Source: Cytophagaceae bacterium (lineage in GTDB: Bacteria > Bacteroidota > Bacteroidia > Cytophagales > Spirosomataceae). Taken from it: DNA of 64,000 nucleotides. The stretch lies in the NCBI GenBank assembly GCA_027486845.1, contig JAIXOL010000062.1, forward strand, positions 1-64,000, given 5' to 3'. The notes beneath the pieces were generated by a model that was given only the letters and a program-made list of their open reading frames with translations, did not search any database and was not told where the DNA came from. Positions 52,762 through 63,600 of this stretch are shown one piece after another (positions within the stretch are counted from its first letter, which is position 1; each line of letters starts with the position of its first letter). The position numbers were made by a program, and so were the translations under genes.

Positions 52762-53925
52762 ATGTTTGTTTATGTGCCATATTTGTCTTTTTTAACCAGT
52801 GGGATAGGTTGTTTATTTATTTTCTTTTTAATTTATCGATTTGGGAATATTTCCAAAGTTTATTGGTTGATAGGTTTGGTTCTATGTATTGTTTGGATGG
52901 AGTTTTATATGTATGCCTTAACCTCCAAACATATTTATCAATTATTGTTTTTGTCTAGAACAGCAAACGTATTTCGAGCTTTTATACCAGTATTTCTTTA
53001 TTTTTATATTTGGACAATGTTAAATCCAGATAAAAAGATTGCCACCGTTCAATTATTACATTTTATCTTTCCAGTTACGCTTACCTTAGTGGTAGCCCCT
53101 GATTTTTTTCTTCCAAATTCGCAAAAAATCGCATTACTGGACGATTACTATAAACAAAATAATATTTTATTGATCCGTCCTACAGGTTTAATTCCTGCGG
53201 GCATCATCCAACCATTATTGATTAGTTTTGGTTTAATGTATGGATTGTATAACGCTTGGCTTATACAAAATACAAAAAAAATAAACGGAAATGAATTTTT
53301 TAAAATAAACAAACAAATCCTCAATTGGCTGAATTTATTAACCATTTCAGTAACATTGTTTTTTATTTTTCAGTTATTCCAATATTTTTCTCTTTCATTC
53401 AATCAAACTTATAATCCACTTTCTCAGATATTTAAATGTTCAATGGTAATTATCTTTTGTAGCTATTTAATTATTACACCAAATGTTCATGAGAACATGG
53501 ATGGTTGTATTCTTCCCCAGCCATTGATGTCTTGGAATAATTTTTTATCTATTGAAGAAATTAACCCAAAATTATTAGCAGCTTTTCAAAAAGATAATTT
53601 GGCATTAAAAATTGAAGAAATATGTAAAACAAAAAAATGTTATTTAGATCAATCTTGTGACCTGACATCCATGGCAAATCTTTTAGAAATAAGTCCAGTA
53701 AAACTTTCTAGTAACGTTAAACAATTTTATGGAATATCATTTGTAGAGTTGATTAATCGCTTACGAATTCATTATTTTTTATCCTCTGCCAAAGATTTTG
53801 ATACTTTTACGTTTGAAACTTGTATAATTAACAGTGGATTTAAAAGTCGGTCAACTTTTTATACTTCATTCAAAAAATATGTAGGTATCAATCCATCTGC
53901 ATATATGAAAGTCATTTCCAAATAA
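52762..53925 (+). CDS. Membrane-anchored AraC-family regulator
   Basis: 387 residues. The first 240 form about seven hydrophobic helices (for example FLTSGIGCLFIFFLIYRF), followed by a linker and a C-terminal AraC helix-turn-helix (LTSMANLLEISPVKLSSNVK, then FETCIINSGFKSRSTFYTSF). Proteins with this build sense signals in the membrane and bind DNA directly. Two secreted paralogues lie convergently downstream, but a functional tie is not shown. The gene has its own promoter-like pair and ends in a bidirectional terminator. Confidence 0.85.
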   Translation: MFVYVPYLSFLTSGIGCLFIFFLIYRFGNISKVYWLIGLVLCIVWMEFYMYALTSKHIYQLLFLSRTANVFRAFIPVFLYFYIWTMLNPDKKIATVQLLHFIFPVTLTLVVAPDFFLPNSQKIALLDDYYKQNNILLIRPTGLIPAGIIQPLLISFGLMYGLYNAWLIQNTKKINGNEFFKINKQILNWLNLLTISVTLFFIFQLFQYFSLSFNQTYNPLSQIFKCSMVIIFCSYLIITPNVHENMDGCILPQPLMSWNNFLSIEEINPKLLAAFQKDNLALKIEEICKTKKCYLDQSCDLTSMANLLEISPVKLSSNVKQFYGISFVELINRLRIHYFLSSAKDFDTFTFETCIINSGFKSRSTFYTSFKKYVGINPSAYMKVISK

Positions 53926-53951
53926 AAAGAGGAACAATTGCCCCTCTTTTT
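53924..53951. terminator. Bidirectional terminator
   Basis: AAAAAGAGG pairs with CCTCTTTTT over a 10-nt loop. The A- and T-runs on both sides serve the AraC gene on + and the paralogue on -. It overlaps the AraC stop codon. Confidence 0.85.
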
Positions 53952-53973
53952 GTGAAAACTCAATATTTTAAAA

Positions 53974-54714
53974 TCACTGATTGGGTATTCTGCTCAAATG
54001 ATCCATTCGAATCGAGGTTTTTAATTGATTTAGTTTTTTTGCAAGCTCTACATAATCTTTATTTTTTCTTCGTTGGGCATTTCGCTCATCTGAATTTTTG
54101 TAATAATCTAATTTTGATTTATCTGGCACAAAAACTAAATAAGTATTCACAGGATACCCATACATCGCTTTAAAGACAATGTAATTATGTTTTAAGCCCA
54201 TCGCTTTATCCATTTCAATACGCTTCGCATCCAAACTTTCAAACTCCTCTATTTTATTAAATGGTACGGTGAAAAGATCTAGTTTCCTAAAATCGTAGTC
54301 TTCGACTTTGTAATCGTCTTGCATAACGGTCAGTTTATCCATACGTACCCAAGAAGACCGTAGAACTGGCTGGGATGAATTATCACTGTTTTCTTTTGCT
54401 TCTTTTAGTTCTTTTCTAATTTTAATGTTCATGTCATTCATGGTCGCCACATACTCACCAAAGTTTTTATCACCCTTGATGAAATTTAAACCATAAATGA
54501 GACCCGATTCAGAAACATGAGCCGCACGGTTATTAACTGTAGTGCCCGATGCCTTCATTGACCAATTTCGAATAGCCGGGTAGTTTTTTTTGTAAGCCTC
54601 AACATCTGACGTTTTGGATTCATTGAGGAGCATAATAGCTCGTTCAGTATCTTGAGCAAAAAGATTAAATGCGAAAAACAAAAAAAACGAGAGTAAAAAT
54701 GATTGTTTTTTCAT
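53974..54714 (-). CDS. Secreted protein of unknown family, paralogue 1
   Basis: 246 residues after choosing the ATG at 54714, which starts a perfect signal peptide (KKQSFLLSFFLFFAFNLFA) identical to paralogue 2. The upstream ATG at 54774 is not needed. It shares long blocks with the 54917 gene, e.g. AMYGYPVNTYLVFVPDKSKL and RMDHLSRIPNQ at the end. The predicted fold has two repeats of strands and helices, but no domain was recognised. Basic and acidic residues alternate strongly. It lies downstream of its sister on the same strand, 202 nt apart. Confidence 0.7.
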   Translation of the reverse strand: MKKQSFLLSFFLFFAFNLFAQDTERAIMLLNESKTSDVEAYKKNYPAIRNWSMKASGTTVNNRAAHVSESGLIYGLNFIKGDKNFGEYVATMNDMNIKIRKELKEAKENSDNSSQPVLRSSWVRMDKLTVMQDDYKVEDYDFRKLDLFTVPFNKIEEFESLDAKRIEMDKAMGLKHNYIVFKAMYGYPVNTYLVFVPDKSKLDYYKNSDERNAQRRKNKDYVELAKKLNQLKTSIRMDHLSRIPNQ

Positions 54715-54916
54715 GATATTAATTGTTTTGTTTGAAATAAAAAGATGAATTAGTGATGCCAAATTAGACTTCATTACATTTTAGGATTCTGTAGAAAACA
54801 ACTCATTTTTTGCAGAAAACCTAATAAACAGACCTTATTTAATAGCAAAACTAAAAATGGTCAAAGAACTCAAAGAAGAACCATAGCCGCTCAGTATTTG
54901 AAAAATAGTCTCAAAA

Positions 54917-55660
54917 TCACTGATTGGGTATTCTGCTCAAATGATCTATGCGAATTGTGGTTTTTAATTGTGTTCTTTGTTTCTCGATTTCTACATATTC
55001 CCTATTATTTTTCCGAATTGCATTTCGCTCATCTTGATATTTGTAAAAATCCAATTTCGATTTTTCTGGTACAAAAACCATATAAGTATTCACTGGATAC
55101 CCGTAAATTGCTTTATAAACAATGTAGTTGTACTTTCTTAAATCCATCGATTTATCTACTTTATTGCGTTTTTCTACTAATGCCTCAAACTCCTCTATTT
55201 TATTTGAGGGCACTGTAAAAATTTCTATTCTCCTAAAATCGTAGTCATCTATTTTATAGCCTTCTTGCTTAATGTTCAGTTTCTCCATTTGTACCCATGC
55301 AGATCGAAGAACTGCCTGAGTGGTCATGTCACTGTTTTCTTTAACTTCTTTTAGTTCTTTTCTAATTTTAATGTTCATGTCATTCATGGTAGCAATGTAC
55401 TGACCGAAATTTTTATCTCCTTTGATAAATGTGCAACCATAAATGAGACCTGATTCAGAAACATGGGATATTCGTTGAACAGGCATTGAAGCTGATGCCT
55501 TCATAGACCAATTGTAAATCGCAGGATAATTTTTTTTGTAAATGTCAGTATCAGAAACTCTTAATTCATTGAGTAACATAATGGTTCGCTCAGTATTTTG
55601 AGCAAAAAGATTAAACGCGAAAAACAAAAAAAACGAGAGTAAAAATGATTGTTTTTTCAT
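54917..55660 (-). CDS. Secreted protein of unknown family, paralogue 2
   Basis: 247 residues with the same signal peptide as the previous gene and about two-thirds similar throughout (YGYPVNTYMVFVPEKSKL; RIDHLSRIPNQ). Its duplication is recent, since the DNA of the signal peptide and of the 3' ends is nearly identical. The sequence just past the stop has weak similarity to its sister as well. No function is known; a secreted or cell-surface role is likely from the leader. Confidence 0.7.
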   Translation of the reverse strand: MKKQSFLLSFFLFFAFNLFAQNTERTIMLLNELRVSDTDIYKKNYPAIYNWSMKASASMPVQRISHVSESGLIYGCTFIKGDKNFGQYIATMNDMNIKIRKELKEVKENSDMTTQAVLRSAWVQMEKLNIKQEGYKIDDYDFRRIEIFTVPSNKIEEFEALVEKRNKVDKSMDLRKYNYIVYKAIYGYPVNTYMVFVPEKSKLDFYKYQDERNAIRKNNREYVEIEKQRTQLKTTIRIDHLSRIPNQ

Positions 55661-55802
55661 GATAGTAATTGATTATTGAATTTATTGTTATTAATTGATT
55701 TATAATATCGAAAATCGATAAGTATGTTTACTAAAAATTGGTATAAAAACAGTAAAAAAGCTCTAATTAATCTTTCTGCAAAAAATTTTAGTTTTGTACT
55801 TT

Positions 55803-55842
55803 AAATGGTTCATTCGAATCGTAGTTCTCAACTGATTGCCCT
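55803..55842 (-). pseudogene. Remnant of a third paralogue
   Basis: The minus strand reads NQLRTTIRMNHL, matching the C-terminus NQLKTSIRMDHL of the 53974 gene, and the DNA (CATTCGAATCG..GTTCTCAACTGATT) is close as well. Only about 13 codons survive between paralogue 2 and the peptidase gene. It suggests a former three-copy array. Confidence 0.6.
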
Positions 55843-55868
55843 TTACAGCGTTTTATGAATCACATTCT

Positions 55869-58721
55869 CTAATCAGTACACCCTTTTATCTCTGCCTTAA
55901 ATATACTATTTCCCTGAACTTGAAATCCTGGCTTTAATTCAATAGATTTTAGGCCTCTATATTCAATTACTGAAGGAGTATTTATTTTATTGGAGGCTAT
56001 AATATTGTTTTGTACAAATTTTTGAATATTATTTGCCTTTATCTCGTCAACAATAGGATAAGGATGATGGTCGAGCGATATAAAGTGAACTATATTTGAA
56101 ATTATAGGAGTGCAATTATTCCAGTTTTGGTGACAATAGGCATTATATCCTATCGTAGACTCTGGCTTTACAATAAGATTTTGCCCGTTTTGTCCGTTTG
56201 ACCAAGTAATTGTATTTGTTGGACACCCGTTGGCAATTATCAAATAGCTTTCATTTGCTGAACAAATAGTTACTGGATTTGTAAGTGGAGAAATATTCCC
56301 TAAATTTAATTCTTTTTGAATTTTATCCTTCTCATAATAAATTATAGTATTACCAAGATTATCTTTTTTATAGTTTATGCTTGTATTGGCAAGTATAGAA
56401 CTACTATGGAGTTGATTCATTATAGTTTCTGTGACTGGAAAAATTGAAATTTCAGGCACAGGCTTAACTATGTATTCTACTTCTGTTTGTTCGCTTGGGC
56501 AGAATCCTTCGCATTGATTGCCTACCATAAATTTTTGGGTACCTATTAAATTATTTGAAAGCAATAGTTCATTTCCTTGTTTTACTAAACTTCCTTTTGA
56601 ATCCCACCAAGATATCAATGAGCTTTGAGACGGTATATTTGTAGTAATCGTTATTGAGAAACCACTTACACAAAGAGGGTTCCCCTCACCTACATCCAAT
56701 GGCTCTAAACTCCAAATCCCATTAGGGTCATCATTTATATAACCTGCCAATGATTGATGAGGAGCAAAAGTACCGCTTTTGGGCTCACCATAAATATCCT
56801 CAAATAAGGCCTCATCCTCAAAAACATTTGTAATTTTACCCGCTGTCACCGTTCCGATTGCAGAGGTAAAACCATTTTTAAGTAAAATATATTTACCTGA
56901 CGGAGAAGTAAGGTAAAAGTTTACTTCTTCATTATGTGGGCTTCCTCCTAAATCTGCCAAATCACATGAATTAGCATTGGCTTGGTTCTTTTTTTCCCAA
57001 GTTATACTTACTGAAATTTTTGTAATGTATCCAGACAATCCTGATACGTTTATATCAAGCGACGTAAAATCATATGGATCTGAGTTCACAGAACTGATAT
57101 AATTATCAAATCCAATTGTGCCTCCATCATATGTAAAGGTTTGAGTTCCCGACTTACATGAAGCGACATTGGCGGTTAGTCCTTTGTCGGTTGGAGAGCA
57201 ATAGGATGTAATTATGTTATTGACAATCGGTTTAGGACTTTTTAAGGTTGTGACACCTACTTTTAAGGGTTTGGATATCAAAGAGCAGGCTTCTTTTGTA
57301 AATTTTACTTTATACGTTCCTGCTTCGGTTGTCGAAAATTGTTGTCCTGTTCCAACCAAAAGTGTATCATTTTTATACCATTGATAAACTCCGCCAGATA
57401 TATTTGTTGCCTCCAAAAATACACTTTGCCCTGTACATACAAATGGCGTATTTTTTGAAGTGACTACCATAGTCTGATACCCAAGGCTTCCACATTTCAT
57501 GGCATTTAGTAAATTAATTCTACCTGCACCAAGCTTTCCGATATAATCAGGATTCGCTAATGAGATATCATCTGCTGTTCTATACATTAGTTCAATTAAT
57601 TGTTCTCGACTCAACTCAGGGAAACACGCCCAAATATAGCCCAAACATGCAGCAACCAAAGGTGATGCCATAGATGTACCACTTAAATAAGCATACTTAT
57701 TTGTAGGCATCGTGCTTAAAATTCTATTTCCTGGTGCAGAAATATCTACCCAATACCCATAATTTGAGGATGTACTTTTCAAATCTGCTCCATTCAAATT
57801 TGCCACTGCGATTACTCCATTGAAGGAGGCTGGAAATTCAGGATAATCCCAATCATCATTCCCTGCTGCACTTACAATAATACAACCTTTAGAATGGGCA
57901 TAGTTTATAACTTCTCGTCCCGTATTTGAAGGCCACGGTCCCCCCCAAGAACAATTAATGATATTTGCTCCATTATCAGCTGCCCACGCAATACCCTCAT
58001 AACCTGAATCAATAAAACCTGTATTACTATCATAACTAGTTTTTACTGGAATAATTTTCACAGAATTATTCGAAGCTGATGCCATGCCTCGCCCATTATT
58101 AGTGACAGCACCGGCAATTCCAGCTACATGTGTTCCATGAAAAAATGTATCATTTGGAGGATTAGGATTATCATCATCATCAGATACATCATAGCCGGCT
58201 AGCATATTTGCAGCCAAATCTGGATGGTTTGTTTGTACCGCATCATCTGTAATGGCAATTTTTATCTCTCTGACAGGGCTCTTGATATCCCATGCTTCAA
58301 ACGCTTTTACCTGATTTAAAGAATTTTGAAGAGATACAAAGTTATCATTTGGGATACCTCCTAATTTAATACGTTCAATTCTCTCTACATACTCAATATC
58401 AGGCTGTGCTTGTAACAATTTGATATAAGTGTCAATATCTTTAGTGTTTACTTTTATTCGATAGATTTTTTGAAGTTCAATCGAGTTACTAGAGAAAAAA
58501 GGTTTTCGTACGGCAAGTAATTCCACATTAGATGAGACTTTACTGAGAAAAGCCAATTCTTCCTTTATATTTACTTGGGCATTTGTCTTTGTAAATGATT
58601 TCATTTTCTTTAATTTAATATAAAGTTCTCCATCAATGAAATCTGCCTTTCTAATACTCCTTTGAGTAAATCCATTCAATGAAATAAAAATACTTATCAG
58701 CAATGTAAAAATTGTTTTCAT
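55869..58721 (-). CDS. Secreted subtilisin-like (S8) peptidase
   Basis: 950 residues. Signal peptide (1-19), an I9-like propeptide (about 25-115), then the peptidase domain with AITDDAV (Asp159), HGTHVAG (His195) and LSGTSMASPLVA (Ser349). Normally Asp is followed by T/S and G; here it is DDAV. After residue 420 come an Ig-like domain, a P-domain-like region (about 520-700), and a C-terminal segment with IELKPGFQVQGNSIF and AEIKGC that recurs at the ends of secreted Cytophagales proteins. It should act outside the cell. Confidence 0.87.
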   Translation of the reverse strand: MKTIFTLLISIFISLNGFTQRSIRKADFIDGELYIKLKKMKSFTKTNAQVNIKEELAFLSKVSSNVELLAVRKPFFSSNSIELQKIYRIKVNTKDIDTYIKLLQAQPDIEYVERIERIKLGGIPNDNFVSLQNSLNQVKAFEAWDIKSPVREIKIAITDDAVQTNHPDLAANMLAGYDVSDDDDNPNPPNDTFFHGTHVAGIAGAVTNNGRGMASASNNSVKIIPVKTSYDSNTGFIDSGYEGIAWAADNGANIINCSWGGPWPSNTGREVINYAHSKGCIIVSAAGNDDWDYPEFPASFNGVIAVANLNGADLKSTSSNYGYWVDISAPGNRILSTMPTNKYAYLSGTSMASPLVAACLGYIWACFPELSREQLIELMYRTADDISLANPDYIGKLGAGRINLLNAMKCGSLGYQTMVVTSKNTPFVCTGQSVFLEATNISGGVYQWYKNDTLLVGTGQQFSTTEAGTYKVKFTKEACSLISKPLKVGVTTLKSPKPIVNNIITSYCSPTDKGLTANVASCKSGTQTFTYDGGTIGFDNYISSVNSDPYDFTSLDINVSGLSGYITKISVSITWEKKNQANANSCDLADLGGSPHNEEVNFYLTSPSGKYILLKNGFTSAIGTVTAGKITNVFEDEALFEDIYGEPKSGTFAPHQSLAGYINDDPNGIWSLEPLDVGEGNPLCVSGFSITITTNIPSQSSLISWWDSKGSLVKQGNELLLSNNLIGTQKFMVGNQCEGFCPSEQTEVEYIVKPVPEISIFPVTETIMNQLHSSSILANTSINYKKDNLGNTIIYYEKDKIQKELNLGNISPLTNPVTICSANESYLIIANGCPTNTITWSNGQNGQNLIVKPESTIGYNAYCHQNWNNCTPIISNIVHFISLDHHPYPIVDEIKANNIQKFVQNNIIASNKINTPSVIEYRGLKSIELKPGFQVQGNSIFKAEIKGCTD

Positions 58722-59525
58722 AAAAATTTTATTTGAATTAGATGTTGAAAATTTAATGTTAAAATCAAGTACTAAAGCTGAAATGTTATTATTCTGAACC
58801 CATGATTACCAAGCATCAATGAGTGGAATTTTAAATATTTTTTGGCAATTTCTTCGTCTCAAATTTCAAAAAATAAGTGCTTGTTTTTAGTAAAGTTTGG
58901 AATCTGCTACCTTCTATTCGTTTTGAGTCTTTGGCAAAAAAATCCAACAGAAAAGGTATCTTTTACTAAAAATTAATAAACAAAAATACATACACTCAAA
59001 GACTTAAAACCTGTGAAGGATCACCTAATTTGTCCAAAAAACTACAAAATTTGTCCTGATTTATCGTTTGAAAAGGTTAATTGCTTAAAAATTATCAAAT
59101 TGAAGCATTTTTTTTTAGATTTGCCTATACCAAATTTTGGCAGGTCATTCCTGTATTAGATGAGGTCTAAGTGACTGAAATAGGAAGATTTTGTGGCTTA
59201 TTAGTTTTTCCTAATGCGGTTAAATAATCAAGACAATAGCTATTTATTGTTTCAAATATTGAACTATGTTTGTAGTAACTTGGGTGGCGGAGATATTGGC
59301 TCTTTTACAATTTTAGAGGAAAATTAATTTCTGAGGAAATCCAAGATTTTTGATGAATTAAAATGAAGTTAAATTAGCTTAAATTCAAGATTGAAAATTC
59401 AAAATGTGTTTCGATAAAGTTGACTAAGAACTAGTAATAAACGACACAAACAATTAACCACCAGTAAGGTTCTGCTTATTCGCATTGAATAGACTCAAAT
59501 AATTTGATTAATGTTTTAAAACAAA
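58722..59525. other. Intergenic stretch with no supported gene
   Basis: About 800 bp of AT-rich DNA between the peptidase start and the porP terminator. No continuous frame, repeat family member or promoter of good quality was recognised on either strand. Confidence 0.4.
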
Positions 59526-59562
59526 AAACCCTAATTAAGCAATTTTGTGCTAATTAGGGTTT
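59526..59562 (-). terminator. Terminator of the porP/sprF gene
   Basis: AAACCCTAATTA and TAATTAGGGTTT form a perfect 12-bp stem with a 13-nt loop; on the minus strand it is followed by TTTTGTTTT. Confidence 0.85.
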
Positions 59563-59648
59563 AATTATATATAATCTGATGTATAAATATCAAGAGCAAA
59601 ATTGACTAAATGCTTGAAATTCGAGTGCTTCAAAATTTCAAATAACAC

Positions 59649-60533
59649 CTACTGTTTTTTAGTAAACAAATATTTTAGTGCCAATTCATGAGTCTGAAAA
59701 GAAGAAGGTCTTATTTCAGAGGTAGGAAGTTCATAAATATAACCTATATAGTATTTTTTAAATGACAAATAACCTAATTGAATTCCAAGACTATTGTTAT
59801 TACGATAACTTATGCCTAAATCAAGTTTTTCTTGAAAGTTTGCAAGAAGGTTAATGTCAACACTAAGAGGGGCATTTGAAGTTGCACGAATCATCATTGA
59901 AGGCTTCAATTGAATACTCTTTGAAATATCAACAGACGTACCTAGCATGATATAATAATGTGCATTGTCTATGTAGTTTTTATTTTTATCATAGTCACTA
60001 AAATTATATCGGAACATTACTGGTTCTGAAATACTTATAAAAGTATTTTTATAACTTAAATTTACACCCCAACCTAAATTCGGTCGAAAGCCTGTTCTAA
60101 CATTTTGGCCAAAATTAGGATCATTGACATCAATCAATTTTAACCCATTTAGATTAAGACTTTGGTCGTTGAGAGATGCTCTTATTCCTCCCGAAAACCT
60201 CATATTTTTGTTTAAAAGTGTATGATAAGCATAGTCAACTCCGAATATGGTATTTCGCATCGGTCCTGCTTTATCTTGTAAAAAATTAATTCCAAATCCA
60301 GATTTAGATTTCGTTTTCAAACTTCCCGTCACTCCAAGTGTTTTAGGTGCACCTGCAACTCCTACCCACTGCAGCCTATCCATTAATGTCACACTACTAA
60401 CGCTATCCTTTCCTGCAAAAGCTGGCGATATAACTAATGGATTATAGCGATACATACCATACATGGGTTCTACTTGAGAAAAACAGTCTAAACCAAAGCA
60501 TAAAATTATTATTATATAAATAGATATTTTCAT
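59649..60533 (-). CDS. PorP/SprF-family type IX secretion outer-membrane protein
   Basis: 294 residues. Signal peptide (to FSQ near residue 20), then the usual start EPMYGMYRYNPLVISPAFAG and a series of strands, e.g. GFGINFLQDKAGPMRN. PorP/SprF proteins form outer-membrane barrels that attach or guide proteins exported by the type IX system, each usually encoded beside one large adhesin with a type B C-terminal domain. That is the case here: the adhesin lies 91 nt upstream on the same strand. Confidence 0.9.
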   Translation of the reverse strand: MKISIYIIIILCFGLDCFSQVEPMYGMYRYNPLVISPAFAGKDSVSSVTLMDRLQWVGVAGAPKTLGVTGSLKTKSKSGFGINFLQDKAGPMRNTIFGVDYAYHTLLNKNMRFSGGIRASLNDQSLNLNGLKLIDVNDPNFGQNVRTGFRPNLGWGVNLSYKNTFISISEPVMFRYNFSDYDKNKNYIDNAHYYIMLGTSVDISKSIQLKPSMMIRATSNAPLSVDINLLANFQEKLDLGISYRNNNSLGIQLGYLSFKKYYIGYIYELPTSEIRPSSFQTHELALKYLFTKKQ

Positions 60534-60624
60534 TGTCTCACTTAATTTTGATTGATAAGAATTTCAGAGATAAATCAAAGTGTATCGAGTCTAAAGCCAT
60601 GATACACCTTGATTTAGATTTATA

Positions 60625-63600
60625 TTAATTATTTAAGCGATTTATGTAAATAAAGCTCGCTTTTGTTGCCTGTTTATTATCAAATAAGACTATATAATAG
60701 TAGGTTCCGTCAGGTAATAAACCATCGGTTTCTAATACAATATTTTTCACATTAGCTTCTCCACCCCAATCGTTTTGATAATTTTCCTTTTCAAAAACAA
60801 GACTACCCCATCTATTATAGATAGCAATTCGATTATTGTTTTTAGACTTTATACCAGGAATAATTAATACATCATTTTTACCATCACCATTTGGTGAGAT
60901 ACCTTCTGGTGTAAAGGTCTCACATTGATCTGCATCAATATAGTTGGGTACATTATCATTATCGCAATCTGGTAGATTACCGTAATCTAAATCATCCTCC
61001 AATTTATCGAGTATCTTATCATTATCACTATCTGTGTCCCTAAAATTCATTATTCCGTCTCCATCAGTATCTACTGGTAAATTTGGATTAGTTCCAGCCT
61101 CTACACTATCCAGAATAGTATCATTATCTGAATCAATATCTAAATAATCAGGCTTACCATCTCCATCGGTATCTACTGGTACATTTGGATTAATTCCTGC
61201 CTCAACTTTATCTGGAATACTATCATTATCTGAATCTAAATCTATATAGTCAGGATTACCGTCGCTATCAGAATCTACTGGTGTACTAGGTCTACTACCA
61301 GCTTCTACTTTGTCTGGAATACTATCATTATCTGAATCTAAATCCAAATAATTAGGTTTGCCATCTTTATCTGTATCTACTGGTACATTTGGATTACTAC
61401 CTGCTTCTACCTTATCGGGAATTCCATCATTATCTGAATCCAAATCTATATAATCAGGTTTACCATCTCCATCTGAATCTACCGGTATGTTTGGATTATT
61501 GCCTGCTTCTACCTTATCTGGAATTCCATCATTATCAGAATCCAAATCTAAATAATCAGGTTTTCCATCTCCGTCAGTATCTACAGGTATGTTTGGATTA
61601 ATTCCTGCTTCTACTTTATCTGGAATGCTATCATTATCAGAATCCAAATCTAAATAATCAGGTTTACCATCTCCATCAGAATCTACTGGTATATTTGGAT
61701 TAACTCCTGCCTCTACTTTGTCTGGAATAGTATCATTATCTGAATCTAAATCCAAAAAATCGGGCTTACCATCACCATCAGAATCGACTGGTATATTTGG
61801 ATTGCTTCCTGCTTCTACTTTGTCTGGAATACTATCATTATCTGAGTCTAAATCCAAATAATCGGGCTTACCATCGCCATCGGTATCAACTGGTATGTTT
61901 GGATTTTTACCTGCTTCTACTTTGTCTGGAATTCCATCATTATCTGAATCTAAATCCAAATAATCAGGCTTTCCATCTCCGTCAGTATCTACTGGAATGT
62001 TTGGATTGCTTCCTGCTTCTACTTTATCTGGAATTCCATCATTATCAGAATCCAAATCTAAATAATCAGGCTTTCCATCTCCATCGGTATCTACTGGAAC
62101 GTTTGGATTGCTTCCTGCTTCTATTCTATCTGGAATACCATCATTATCAGAATCCAAATCTAAATAATTAGGTTGAACATCACCATCACTATCAATTGGT
62201 TCATTTGGATTAGGCCCCGCTTCTACACTATCAGGAATACCATCATTATCTGAATCTAAATCTAAATAATCAGGTTTACCGTCACCGTCTGAATCTAAAG
62301 GTTGATTAATAACTTTACCGTCAGAAACAATTATTGTATTTTTCTCTATGTTATCTGGAATACCATCGTTATCTGAATCTAAGTCAATATAATCGGGTTT
62401 TCCATCAGCATCAGAATCCACAGGTTTACCATCCTTAACTCGGCCTTCAATACCATCCGGAATACCGTCATTATCACTATCGCCATCTATATAATTGGGT
62501 GATCCATCTCCGTCTGTATCAACTACTCCTTCAACTCTATCATTGATACCGTCGTTATCGCTATCAAGATCTAAATAATTAGGTATTCCATCTCGATCTG
62601 AATCTGTAAAAGACTCTATTTTATCTTCTATGCCATCACCATCACTATCCAAATCAAGATAATTCATTATACCATCGCCATCTGAATCAATGTATCCTTC
62701 GATTGAATCTGGAATTCCGTCGTTATCACTATCAGTATCTAAATAATCAGGAATAGAATCTCCATCTGAATCGATATTTTTCTCAACAGCATCCCCAATA
62801 CCATCATTATCACTGTCAGTATCTAAGTAGTTAGGAGTACCGTCACCGTCAGAATCAGGACAATTAGTAAAATTAGGACATTCGATTTCGTCAGGAATGC
62901 CATCATTATCACCATCACAAGGATTAAGCGTAAATGTAAATGTCTGAGTCGAAGAAGTACCTGAATTGTCATTAACCGTAATCGTAATTAACGAACTACC
63001 AAATTGCTTTGAGGACGGCGACAAAGTAAGTATTTTGTTCTGACCTGTTCCGGTAACTTGAATTTCAGACATTTTAATGATAGCACTATTTGAAGACGTG
63101 ATAGTTAATCTCAGGTCTTCAGCAGGTGTTTCATTATCACCAATAACAAATGGCACTGTTGCAATCGTTGTTAAACAAAGATTAACATTTTTCAATGGAC
63201 TCAAATAAGGCACTGTATTTACAACCGTCAAAGTAAAAACAATGAATTCGGACGAACCATCTGCGTAGTTTACTTGAATCGTAATTACTGAATTTCCAAC
63301 CAAACCAGGAGTCGGAGTAATGACAATTGAGCGAGTAGCACCAGTACCAGTAATAGAAATACTTGCAGTAGGTACTAAGCTTGAGTTACTTGAAGACGCT
63401 GTTATACTAGATGTTGCCACACCACTTCGAACCGCAAAATTTCGAGCCTGAGTTGAACTATTCACATTAATAATTTGATCTGGCAATACGCCTATTGTTG
63501 GATCTTGTGAATTTACAGTAAATGAAAAATTGGTCGATGATGTCAAATTATCGGTATCAGTTACAGAAATTGTTATTTGAGAATTTCCTGATTTACCTAA

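Noticed and set aside
61389-62171. Plus-strand open frames rich in L, Y, H and N opposite the adhesin repeats
   Set aside because: They are shadows of the 102-bp repeat read on the other strand; composition is repetitive and unlike any protein.
61065-62215. Regularly spaced repeat as possible CRISPR array
   Set aside because: The units are contiguous coding repeats (34 residues each) without unique spacers and lie in a long open frame.
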